Part shown: positions 6,615-13,087 of the stretch, one piece after another | How positions within the stretch are numbered: position 1 is the stretch's first letter | Layout of the letters: every line of letters begins with the position of its first letter | Source of the DNA: Gemmatimonadota bacterium | Lineage (GTDB): Bacteria > Gemmatimonadota > Gemmatimonadetes > Gemmatimonadales > Gemmatimonadaceae | DNA: 13,308 bases | Direction: 5' to 3' | Assembly: GCA_003142495.1 (NCBI GenBank) | Contig: PLMM01000270.1 | Span: forward strand, 1 to 13,308 | Made by a program: the position numbers and the translations under genes | The notes under the pieces: generated by a model | Database searches by the model: none | Told to the model about the DNA's origin: nothing | Seen by the model: only the letters and a program-made list of their open reading frames with translations

Positions 6615-7061
6615 CTAAAACACGAATGGCACGAGTCGCTTGGTGCGCGCCGCGTACGCCGCGTACTCGGGCATCGATGCGAGCAGGAGCTGCTCCTCCG
6701 CCTGAATGCGAATTGCAGTCATGACCGTCGCGATCCCCGCGAGCGCCAGCGCATCGACGGCCGGCGGCCCACCCTGCGTGAGCACGCCCGTCCATACGAA
6801 GAGGAGCACCGCTGCGTAGATCGGGTGACGCCAATACCTGTACGGTCCATTGGTCACGAGCCCGCCCTCAGTAGGATTCGCGGTCGCGTGGAAGCTGCGA
6901 ATGCCGAATGTGAGACGCGCCCAGATCATGAGGAGCACGGCTATCCCCTGTAGCGCGAGCCCCGCTCCAGTTCGCGCCGCGATCTCGTGTCGCTGTACAA
7001 GGAGGAGCGCCGCTCCAATCAGCAGGACGAGCGCACCGAGCGAGCGGTTCTTTGCGTTCAT
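6615..7061 (-). CDS. Isoprenylcysteine carboxyl methyltransferase-like (ICMT/PEMT-type) membrane protein
   Basis: The 148-residue product has hydrophobic helices near 8-22, 33-50, 83-94 and 103-118. It carries the SAM-binding signature of integral-membrane methyltransferases: GLVTNGPYRYWRHPIY (67-82), then EEQLL (122-126) and PEYAAYAARTKRLVP (131-145). This is the core of the ICMT/PEMT superfamily, which methylates small lipophilic substrates or lipids at the membrane. Bacterial members of this size have mostly unassigned substrates, so no reaction is claimed. Its ATG lies six bases after the stop of the SDR gene, so the two are almost certainly co-transcribed. That makes a joint role with an oxidoreductase-like partner possible. 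Confidence 0.85.
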   Translation of the reverse strand: MNAKNRSLGALVLLIGAALLLVQRHEIAARTGAGLALQGIAVLLMIWARLTFGIRSFHATANPTEGGLVTNGPYRYWRHPIYAAVLLFVWTGVLTQGGPPAVDALALAGIATVMTAIRIQAEEQLLLASMPEYAAYAARTKRLVPFVF

Positions 7062-7067
7062 GGCGCG

Positions 7068-8660
7068 CTACCAGTCCGTTGGAACGTAGTCTTTCAGGAA
7101 CTTCCCCCAGATGTGCTCACCCGTGTTGATCCCCGAGATGATCGGATCGACGATGCGCGCCGCGCCGTCCACGATGTCGAGCGGCGGATGGAAGCGATGC
7201 TCCGCGACCTTGCGCGCGGCGATCTCCACGGGATCCTCGTCCGTCACCCACCCGGTGTCGACGGAGTTCATGTGGATGCCGTCCGTCCAATAGTCCTTCG
7301 CGGCAGTGCGCGTCATCATGTTCAACGCGGCCTTCGCCATGTTCGTGTGCGGATGGCGCGTGGTCTTGAAGGGTCGATAGAACTGCCCCTCGACGGCGGA
7401 GACGTTGACTACGTGCTTGTCGCGATTCGGCGTGCGCAGCATGAGCGGCTTGAGGCGCGCGTTGATGACAAATGGCGCGATCGCATTCACGAGCTGCACC
7501 TCGAGCAGCTCCACGCTCGACACCTCGGCCATGAGCAGTCGCCACGAATTCCGTCCGCGCAGATCGACTTGCTGTAGATCCTGATCGAGCCGCCCCTCGG
7601 GGAAGAGATCCTTCTGCGCCTGCCGCTCCTCGGGGAGGAGCGCGATCTGCGAGAGCTGCGCGGCGTGCGTGAGCCCAGCAATCTCGGAGATGCGGCGGTC
7701 GAGCGCAGCCGGCGCGAGCGACGTGCCCTCGGCCTCGGGAAGCATGTGATAGCCGCGCAGCCCCTCGTACGCGCCGAGCAGCTTGCGCGCGTGCTCGGGC
7801 ATGTCGCGAAGCGACGCGGTCTCGCCCTCCATCATGTGCTCGTAGAAATCGGGCGGGCGGCGCACGGTCTGACAGGCGTTGTTGACGATGAAGTCGAGGC
7901 GGTCGCGCGTCGTCAGCAGCTCATGGCAGAACGCCTCGACGCTCGGCGTGTGGCGAAGGTCGAGCCCGAAGATCTCGAGGCGGTCGCCCCACTCGCCGAA
8001 GTCCGGCTCCTTCGAGTAGCGGGCCGCTGAGTCGCGCGGAAAGCGCGTCGTCACGATGAGCCGAGCGCCGGCGCGCAGGAGCTTGAGCCCCGCCTGATAG
8101 CCGATCTTCACGCGCCCGCCTGTCAGCAGCGCCACGCGCCCGCGCAGATCCGCGAGCTCCGTGCGCTTCGCGAAGTTGATCTGGGCGCACGACGGGCAGA
8201 GCTGATCGTAGAAGTGATGGATCGACGTGAAGTGTTGCTTGCACACGTAGCAGTGGATCGACTCGCTCAGCTCACCGGCGCCGGGTGCCGCGGGACTGGA
8301 TGATTCGTCGATGCTCGGATCGTTGGGGCCTGTTGGAGGGAAGAAATTCGGCGTCGTGAACACCGTCTCTTTCCGCAGCTTGCGGATGCCGGTATCCGCG
8401 TACACGCGATCTTCGTGGCGCACGACCGACGCCTTCTGCTGCTTGACGGACTCCTTGCGCAGGCGGCGGCGGGCGACGATGTCGGGGCTGAAGACGACGC
8501 CGACCGCGCTCAGGAGCCGCTTGCGATCGTCGTCGGGGATGCGCGCGAGAAGTCCGCGATCGCTGCCGATGCGCTCGAGCATCTCCGTCGCGGCGCGCAC
8601 GCGAGCGGTGAGCGCCTCATCGCTCGTGACTTCCGGAGTTGCTACGCGCGTGATATGCAT
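7068..8660 (-). CDS. Atypical SDR-family protein with N-terminal zinc ribbon
   Basis: The C-terminal two thirds is a Rossmann-fold short-chain dehydrogenase-like domain: VALLTGGRVKIGYQAG (176-191) for nucleotide binding, DFIVNNACQ (256-264), VVNVSAVEG (417-425, Ser421) and a final GKFLKDYVPTDW. Before it, at 137-158, lies CYVC-x14-CPSC, a four-cysteine zinc-ribbon-like knuckle. The first 110 residues have no family I know. The expected YxxxK is TNMAK (439-443): Lys443 is kept but Tyr is replaced by Thr, so ordinary SDR catalysis is doubtful. A long insert (about 265-375) separates NNA from the Ser region. At 530 residues it is about twice the classical SDR length. I prefer ATG 8660; a TTG at 8690 would add ten residues, and neither has a clear ribosome site. 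Six bases separate it from the methyltransferase-like gene. Confidence 0.88.
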   Translation of the reverse strand: MHITRVATPEVTSDEALTARVRAATEMLERIGSDRGLLARIPDDDRKRLLSAVGVVFSPDIVARRRLRKESVKQQKASVVRHEDRVYADTGIRKLRKETVFTTPNFFPPTGPNDPSIDESSSPAAPGAGELSESIHCYVCKQHFTSIHHFYDQLCPSCAQINFAKRTELADLRGRVALLTGGRVKIGYQAGLKLLRAGARLIVTTRFPRDSAARYSKEPDFGEWGDRLEIFGLDLRHTPSVEAFCHELLTTRDRLDFIVNNACQTVRRPPDFYEHMMEGETASLRDMPEHARKLLGAYEGLRGYHMLPEAEGTSLAPAALDRRISEIAGLTHAAQLSQIALLPEERQAQKDLFPEGRLDQDLQQVDLRGRNSWRLLMAEVSSVELLEVQLVNAIAPFVINARLKPLMLRTPNRDKHVVNVSAVEGQFYRPFKTTRHPHTNMAKAALNMMTRTAAKDYWTDGIHMNSVDTGWVTDEDPVEIAARKVAEHRFHPPLDIVDGAARIVDPIISGINTGEHIWGKFLKDYVPTDW

Positions 8661-8720
8661 GCACTGAAGGCTAACGCGACGGACGCCCAACTTCAGCGGC
8701 GGCGCGCGCTCCGTGTGCGC

Positions 8721-9356
8721 TCAGTGCTGTTCGGCGCCGCGCGAGAGGCGCAACGTGGGGATGCTCTTGCCGGCGGCGCAGCAATCGATGAGCTCCGCGA
8801 GCCGCTTCGCGCGAGTCTCGGCGCGCTTGGCGCTGATGATGCGCCAGATCGCCGTGCGTTTGTACCACGGCGGGCACTGCTCGAAGAACTTCCACGCCGC
8901 GCGGTTCCGCTTGAACTCCTTCTCGAGATCGCCATCGAGCACGGCCGACTGGCGATTCTCGTATGCGTAGATCTCGCTCTTCTCGGCGCTGCGCCGCTCG
9001 AACGCGCGCATCCCCGCGGGATGCACCAGCCCATCAGCGATCAGCTCCTGCATCTTCTTGAGGTTGACCGTGCTCCAGATGCTCGTCGGCTTTCGCGGCG
9101 TGAAGCGAATCGAGTAGCTGTGCTCATCGATGCTTCTGCGCACGCCATCGATCCAGCCGAAGCACAACACCTCGGCCACCGATTCCGGCCAGCTGATGCT
9201 CGAGCGTCCCGAGTCCCTCTTGTGCAGGCCGACGAGCAGCTCCGTTTCGCGCTCGTGATTCGCCTCGAGCCACTTTCGAAAATCGGCGGGGCGGGCGAAG
9301 AACGTGGGCTTCTGCGACGCTTTCGGTTTCGCGGGCTTTGCCTTCGGCGCCTTCAC
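8721..9356 (-). CDS. YdeI/OmpD-associated family protein
   Basis: This 211-residue protein matches the YdeI/OmdA family. Core motifs are ESVAEVLCFGWIDGVRR (58-74), RFTPRKPTSIWSTVN (84-98) and LKKMQELIADGLVHPAG (99-115). It ends with the family's C-terminal helix (ISAKRAETRAKRLAELI). Salmonella YdeI associates with the porin OmpD and protects against cationic peptides, but most homologues are uncharacterised, so only family membership is claimed. The first 20 residues are a Lys/Ala/Pro-rich tail. The start is GTG at 9356: it overlaps the preceding gene's TAG as TAGTG, and translation further upstream in this frame reads into unrelated sequence. It is followed by the SDR gene about 60 bases downstream. 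Confidence 0.85.
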   Translation of the reverse strand: MKAPKAKPAKPKASQKPTFFARPADFRKWLEANHERETELLVGLHKRDSGRSSISWPESVAEVLCFGWIDGVRRSIDEHSYSIRFTPRKPTSIWSTVNLKKMQELIADGLVHPAGMRAFERRSAEKSEIYAYENRQSAVLDGDLEKEFKRNRAAWKFFEQCPPWYKRTAIWRIISAKRAETRAKRLAELIDCCAAGKSIPTLRLSRGAEQH

Positions 9357-9505
9357 TATTGACGCTTGAAGAACTGCACGGCCATCTCGTGCTTCTGCGC
9401 GGCCGCGCGCGTTTTGAAGGTGCCGAGGTTGCGGCGCTTGCCCGTTTTTGGGTTCTTCTTGGCCGAGTATAGGCGGTACACGCCGCTCTTCAATTTCCGG
9501 ATCAT
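9356..9505 (-). CDS. Small basic conserved protein (49 residues)
   Basis: The product is 49 residues and strongly basic: MIRKLKSGVYRLYS, then KKNPKTGKRRNLGTF (16-30), then a short helix TRAAAQKHEMAVQFFKR. It resembles small, widely distributed hypothetical proteins. Its strand-strand-strand-helix pattern also recalls the arm-type DNA-binding domain at the N-terminus of tyrosine recombinases, so nucleic-acid binding is a guess. I chose ATG 9505 because GGGTGAG precedes it and the motif starts there; the longer frame to 9574 adds 23 residues of unconserved sequence. Its TAG shares a base with the GTG of the YdeI-family gene (TAGTG), so the two are translationally coupled. It is divergent from the propeller lipoprotein gene, with 78 bases between them. 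Confidence 0.7.
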   Translation of the reverse strand: MIRKLKSGVYRLYSAKKNPKTGKRRNLGTFKTRAAAQKHEMAVQFFKRQ

Positions 9506-9583
9506 TGCCCACTCACCCCGCTCAGGTCGCACCGAAGTCTGCGTGCGATTGCGGGTTAAGGCTAGCGAGCCCATCCTTACCGT

Positions 9584-10957
9584 GTGTTGATCACCCTCCG
9601 AATGTCACGCGTCGCAGCGGCGGCGGCGATGGTGCTCGCCTGCGCGTGCAGCGACAGCGTGGCGCTCCCCGCGCCGCCGACGCTCTCGATCGCTTCGGGC
9701 GACGTGCAGAGCGCGCTCGCGCAAACCGAGCTGCCGCAGCACATCGTGGTGCTGCTGCGCGACGGCGGGCAGCGGCCGATCGCCGGCGCGCCCGTCACGT
9801 GGACGCCGGCGGAGGGCGCGCGCGATGTGATAGTGCCACTCGACATGGCCACGAATAGCGAGGGCCTTTCGCGCGCACGCTGGCTGCTCGACACCACCGT
9901 TGGCGCGCACACGCTCACCATCACGGTGCCGAGCGGCGCGACGGCGCACGCGCGCGCGTACGCGAGCGTGCGCCCGTTCTCTGCCGTGTCGCCGCTCCCG
10001 CTCGAGACGTACGAGGGTTCGGGCGAGGCCGTGCATCCGGACTTCGTGCGGCTGCCGCCGTCGTGGAGTGGAGATCCGTTTCGACTCGTCGCGACGCCGT
10101 ATCCCGGCGGCGATCAGGCGTTCGAGAATCCGTCGTTCTTCACGGGGAGCACGGGCGCGAGCTGGCTCGTGCCCGCAGGGATTCGGAATCCACTCGAGTC
10201 GCCGCTCAGCGGCTACTACTCCGATCCGGACGTGCTGTACGATCCGGACGCGAACGAGCTGCGGATTTACTATCGGCGCGTGAAGGATGAGAACGAGATC
10301 TGGCTGATTCGCTCGGCAAATGGCGTGCAGTGGAGCGCGCCCGTGCTCACGGCGCACGCGCCGAATCATGCGATCGTGTCGCCGAGTGTGGTACGACGGG
10401 CGCAGGGCGATTGGCTGATGTGGAGTGTGAATGCGGGAGTGCAGGGGTGCGGTGGGGAGAGCACCGTGGTCGAGCTTCGCCGGTCGACCGATGGCGTGAG
10501 CTGGTCGGATCCCGCGGCGACCGATCTCGACGATCGCGATGGCTTTGCGTGGCACATCGATGTGGAGTGGATCCCGTCGCGCGAAGAGTACTGGGCCGTC
10601 TATCCGGTGAAGCAATCGGGGAGCTGTCTCACGGATCGCCTGCGCCTCGCGACGAGCGCGGACGGCGTACACTGGCGGAGCTATCCGTCGCCGCTGCTCG
10701 TGAAGGGCGCGGACGATCAGATGCGGGACATCATCTATCGCTCGTCGATCGACTTCGACGCGACGACGGGGATGGTGTCGCTCTGGTATTCGGGCGCGTC
10801 GTTCGCGGGAGCGGGCAGCGGCTACCGATGGCACCTGGCGTACGAGCGCATGACGATGCCGGCGCTCTTCGCGCGCGTGAACGTGCCGGCGTGGGAGGCG
10901 GCGCGTGTGGATGCGGCGACGAATCTTCCTTTGCTGACGAACGAGACGGCGCCGTAG
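9584..10957 (+). CDS. Lipoprotein with Ig-like and beta-propeller (glycosidase/sialidase-type) domains, copy 1
   Basis: The 457-residue product begins with a lipoprotein signal ending in VLAC (Cys20), so it is probably anchored on the outer membrane or in the periplasm. Residues about 33-128 are a bacterial Ig-like domain of Big_1 type (VLLRDGGQRPIAGAPVTW, SRARWLLDTTVGAHTLTI). From about 146 comes a propeller domain opening VHPDFVRLP, LVATPYPGGD, ENPSFF and SDPDVLYDP, as in uncharacterised families near GH43/GH32/sialidases. Asp-box-like repeats end at Trp194, Trp250, Trp307 and Trp364, spaced 56-57 residues, one per blade. SANGVQW, STDGVSW and SADGVHW are the clear ones. A fifth blade ends YRWHLAYER. 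The substrate is unknown but carbohydrate binding or cleavage is likely. GTG 9584 was chosen; ATG 9602 is an alternative with a very short signal. A paralogue follows in tandem. Confidence 0.87.
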   Translation: MLITLRMSRVAAAAAMVLACACSDSVALPAPPTLSIASGDVQSALAQTELPQHIVVLLRDGGQRPIAGAPVTWTPAEGARDVIVPLDMATNSEGLSRARWLLDTTVGAHTLTITVPSGATAHARAYASVRPFSAVSPLPLETYEGSGEAVHPDFVRLPPSWSGDPFRLVATPYPGGDQAFENPSFFTGSTGASWLVPAGIRNPLESPLSGYYSDPDVLYDPDANELRIYYRRVKDENEIWLIRSANGVQWSAPVLTAHAPNHAIVSPSVVRRAQGDWLMWSVNAGVQGCGGESTVVELRRSTDGVSWSDPAATDLDDRDGFAWHIDVEWIPSREEYWAVYPVKQSGSCLTDRLRLATSADGVHWRSYPSPLLVKGADDQMRDIIYRSSIDFDATTGMVSLWYSGASFAGAGSGYRWHLAYERMTMPALFARVNVPAWEAARVDAATNLPLLTNETAP

Positions 10958-10961
10958 CTCT

Positions 10962-10980
10962 CTCGCGCGCGTCGCGCGAG
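10962..10980 (+). terminator. Hairpin after lipoprotein copy 1
   Basis: CTCGCGCG (10962-10969) and CGCGCGAG (10973-10980) form a perfect 8-bp stem with a 3-base loop, five bases after the stop. No T-tract follows, so it may attenuate or stabilise the transcript instead of terminating it. Confidence 0.4.
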
Positions 10981-11088
10981 TACGAAGGTCAGAGTCTGGT
11001 GAACGGGTGACGCGCCTCCGCGCGCGAAGGTCTCCGGGGATTGAAAGCGGCTCGTCGTCCCCGACGCCTTCCGGTGCGCGCATTGCCC

Positions 11089-12492
11089 GTGTTGAATCAA
11101 CAGCGCAGGAGCTCCCTACGTTCGTACGCCGCGCGCGCACTCGCACTCGTGCTGGCCTCCGCTCAGCTCCTCGTTCTCGCCTGCAGCGACGATGTCGGCC
11201 CGAGGCGCCCGCAGCTCTCGATCGCCGCAGGTGACGGACAAAGCGCGCCTGCGGGAACGGAGCTCCCCGAATTGATCGTCGTCGAGCTGCACGACGCATC
11301 AGAACGGCCGCTCGCCGGCGTGCGCATCACGTGGAGCGCGCAGGGCGGAACGGCGGATGCGATCGTCCCGCTGTCGAATGTGACCGATGCCAGCGGTGAA
11401 GCGAGCGCGCGCTGGCAGCTCGACGCGACGCTGGGGACGCACACACTCAACGTGACCGCAGACGGCGCCGCGAGTGCGCACGCGAGCGCGATGGCCGACG
11501 CCAGCGGCCCGATGCAGGTGAACGCGATGCCGCTCGTGACGTACGACGGTTCGGGGCAGGCCGTGCATCCGGATTTCGTGCGTCTTCCGGCGTCGTGGAG
11601 CGGCGGTCCCTTTCGTCTCGTCGCGACGCCGTATCCGGGAGGCAACGCGAACTACGAGAACCCCTCACTGTTCACCGGCAGCACGGGAACCAGCTGGACG
11701 GTGCCGCAGGACGTCGTGAATCCGCTCGAGAGGCCATCGGGGGGAGGCTATCTCTCCGATCCCGACGTGCTCTACGATCCCGATCTCGCGGAGCTCAGAC
11801 TCTACTACCGCCGCGTGACGGATGAGAACGAGATCTGGATGATTCGCACTGCCAACGGAGTTGCCTGGAGCGCGCCCGTGCTCACTGTGCACGCACCGAA
11901 TCACATGATCGTCTCACCCGCGATCGTGCGCCGTTCGGCAACCGAGTGGCTCATGTGGAGCGTGAACTCCGGCGTGATCGGCTGCGGCGCGTCGAGCACG
12001 ACGGTGGAGCTGCGCCGCTCGACCGATGGCGTGACGTGGAACGCGCCGGAGAGCACGAAGCTCAAGGACCCCGATGGCTCGCCGTGGCACATCGACGTCG
12101 AATGGATTCCGTCGCGCAACGAGTACTGGGCGGTGTATCCCGTCAAGAAGCCCGGCGGCTGCACGACGGACAGGCTTCGCTTCGCGACGAGCGCAGACGG
12201 GGTGACGTGGACGAGCTATCCGTCACCGGTGCTCGTAAAGGGCGCGAGCGACGAGCTCAGGGATGTGGTGTATCGCTCGTCGATCGATTTCGACGCGACG
12301 ACCGGTGTGGTCTCGCTCTGGTACTCGGGAGCAAAGTACAATCAAGGAAGCTATGACTGGCATCTCGCGTGGGAGCGGACGACCGTCGCCGCGCTCTTCG
12401 CGCGCGTGGGCGCGCCGGTCACCGCGGCGGCGCGCATCGCGATTGCCTCGCTTCCGAAGCCGCCCGAGCTGACCACCGAGACCGCGCCGTAG
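11089..12492 (+). CDS. Lipoprotein with Ig-like and beta-propeller (glycosidase/sialidase-type) domains, copy 2
   Basis: This is the paralogue of the preceding gene with the same architecture. From GTG 11089 it is 467 residues: an Arg-containing n-region, hydrophobic core and LLVLAC with the lipid Cys at 32. The Ig-like domain covers about 42-140 (VELHDASERPLAGVRITW, SARWQLDATLGTHTLNV). The propeller starts near 159 (VHPDFVRLP, LVATPYPGGN, ENPSLF, SDPDVLYDP). Trp residues closing the Asp-box-like repeats (ANGVAW, STDGVTW, SADGVTW and the degenerate first) fall at 203, 260, 317 and 374, exactly 57 apart. GTG is preferred since copy 1 also opens GTGTTGA. A TTG at 11041 would add 16 Arg-rich residues, and neither start has a good ribosome site. 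The gene is probably a surface or periplasmic glycan-interacting protein, substrate unknown. It ends three bases from the convergent acetyltransferase. Confidence 0.86.
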   Translation: MLNQQRRSSLRSYAARALALVLASAQLLVLACSDDVGPRRPQLSIAAGDGQSAPAGTELPELIVVELHDASERPLAGVRITWSAQGGTADAIVPLSNVTDASGEASARWQLDATLGTHTLNVTADGAASAHASAMADASGPMQVNAMPLVTYDGSGQAVHPDFVRLPASWSGGPFRLVATPYPGGNANYENPSLFTGSTGTSWTVPQDVVNPLERPSGGGYLSDPDVLYDPDLAELRLYYRRVTDENEIWMIRTANGVAWSAPVLTVHAPNHMIVSPAIVRRSATEWLMWSVNSGVIGCGASSTTVELRRSTDGVTWNAPESTKLKDPDGSPWHIDVEWIPSRNEYWAVYPVKKPGGCTTDRLRFATSADGVTWTSYPSPVLVKGASDELRDVVYRSSIDFDATTGVVSLWYSGAKYNQGSYDWHLAWERTTVAALFARVGAPVTAAARIAIASLPKPPELTTETAP

Positions 12493-12495
12493 CGG

Positions 12496-13047
12496 CTAGC
12501 GCGCGGCCGGCACGGGGCGCGAGAGGTCGAGTCCCATCACGGTGTCGTCGTACACGCTCTCGCCGATCGTGTAGTGCCGATCGCCAATCTTGTGGAAGCC
12601 GAGCCGCTCGTAGAACGCGATCGCGGCCTTGTTGCGTGCGTACACGCCGAGCAGCAGTCGCCCGTAGCCGCGCGCCCGGGCGCTCTTCTCGGCCTCCTGC
12701 ATGAGTCGCCGGCCGAGTCCGTTGCCGCGAAAGCGATTGAGGAGATAGATGCGCTTGACCTCGAGATCATCGTCGCGCGAATGTTCGCTCGACGGATCGG
12801 ACGGGAGCGACACGAGGTAGCCGATCGGCGACTGGCCCACCTGCGTCTCCGCGATCCAGATGCGAGAGCCGCTATCGGCGAGCCACGCCTCGTACACAGC
12901 GGGCGAGTGATGCGTGGCGCAGTGCGTGATGATGTCGGCGCCGTTGAGCGTGCCGGCGAACGTTTCGAGAAACGTCGCCTGGCCGACGAGCGCGAGCGCA
13001 TTCGCGTCGTGCGGCTTGCAGAGGCGGATGGTGATGATGCCGCTAAT
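12496..13047 (-). CDS. GNAT-family N-acetyltransferase, likely ATT start
   Basis: The product transfers an acetyl group from acetyl-CoA to an unidentified amine. Numbered from ATT 13047 it is 183 residues. Motif A is VKRIYLLNRFRGNGLGRRLM (97-116) with the CoA pyrophosphate loop R107-G-N-G110-L-G112. Motif B is NKAAIAFYERLGF (139-151) with Asn139 and Tyr146. The first conventional start codon in frame is GTG 12897, but 50 codons upstream of it are open, rich in G/C at third positions, and encode the usual GNAT N-terminus (IITIRLCKPHDANAL, then FLETFAG and ADIITHC). No ATG, GTG, TTG or CTG occurs there before a stop at 13069. An ATT at 13047 has GGAG eight bases upstream. So either ATT initiates, or an error or mutation destroyed the original start. 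Minor alternatives are ATC codons just downstream. Confidence 0.85.
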   Translation of the reverse strand: MSGIITIRLCKPHDANALALVGQATFLETFAGTLNGADIITHCATHHSPAVYEAWLADSGSRIWIAETQVGQSPIGYLVSLPSDPSSEHSRDDDLEVKRIYLLNRFRGNGLGRRLMQEAEKSARARGYGRLLLGVYARNKAAIAFYERLGFHKIGDRHYTIGESVYDDTVMGLDLSRPVPAAR

Positions 13048-13055
13048 GGAGAACG

Positions 13056-13061
13056 CTCCGC
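13056..13061 (-). promoter_or_regulatory. Shine-Dalgarno that points to the ATT start
   Basis: On the minus strand this reads GCGGAG, placing GGAG eight bases before the ATT at 13047. It decides between ATT and the ATC codons further in, which are too far away. Confidence 0.45.
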
Positions 13062-13087
13062 GCGGGATTCACTGACACGCGTTGATT

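Larger units (their letters stand above)
9584..12492 (+). repeat. Tandem gene duplication (two diverged copies of about 1.3 kb)
   Basis: The genes at 9584-10957 and 11089-12492 are similar along their whole length. Corresponding stretches near 10026 and 11546 (from VHPDFVRLP through ATPYPGG) differ at about three of 29 residues. Both end in NETAP/TETAP-like tails. The Ig-like domains and signal regions have diverged more than the propellers. Confidence 0.85.

Noticed and set aside
8415..9362. 315-residue plus-strand frame across the SDR and YdeI-family genes
   Set aside because: It crosses two well-supported minus-strand genes, is Ala/Arg/Leu-rich and has no family features.
9605..11299. 564-residue minus-strand frame opposite the first propeller lipoprotein
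   Set aside because: More than a fifth Arg, spans two plus-strand genes and their intergenic region, and has no recognisable motif. It is an antisense shadow.
9584..12492. Two propeller genes as pieces of one split or frameshifted gene
   Set aside because: Each copy has its own signal, lipid Cys, Ig domain and complete propeller, so this is duplication and not breakage.
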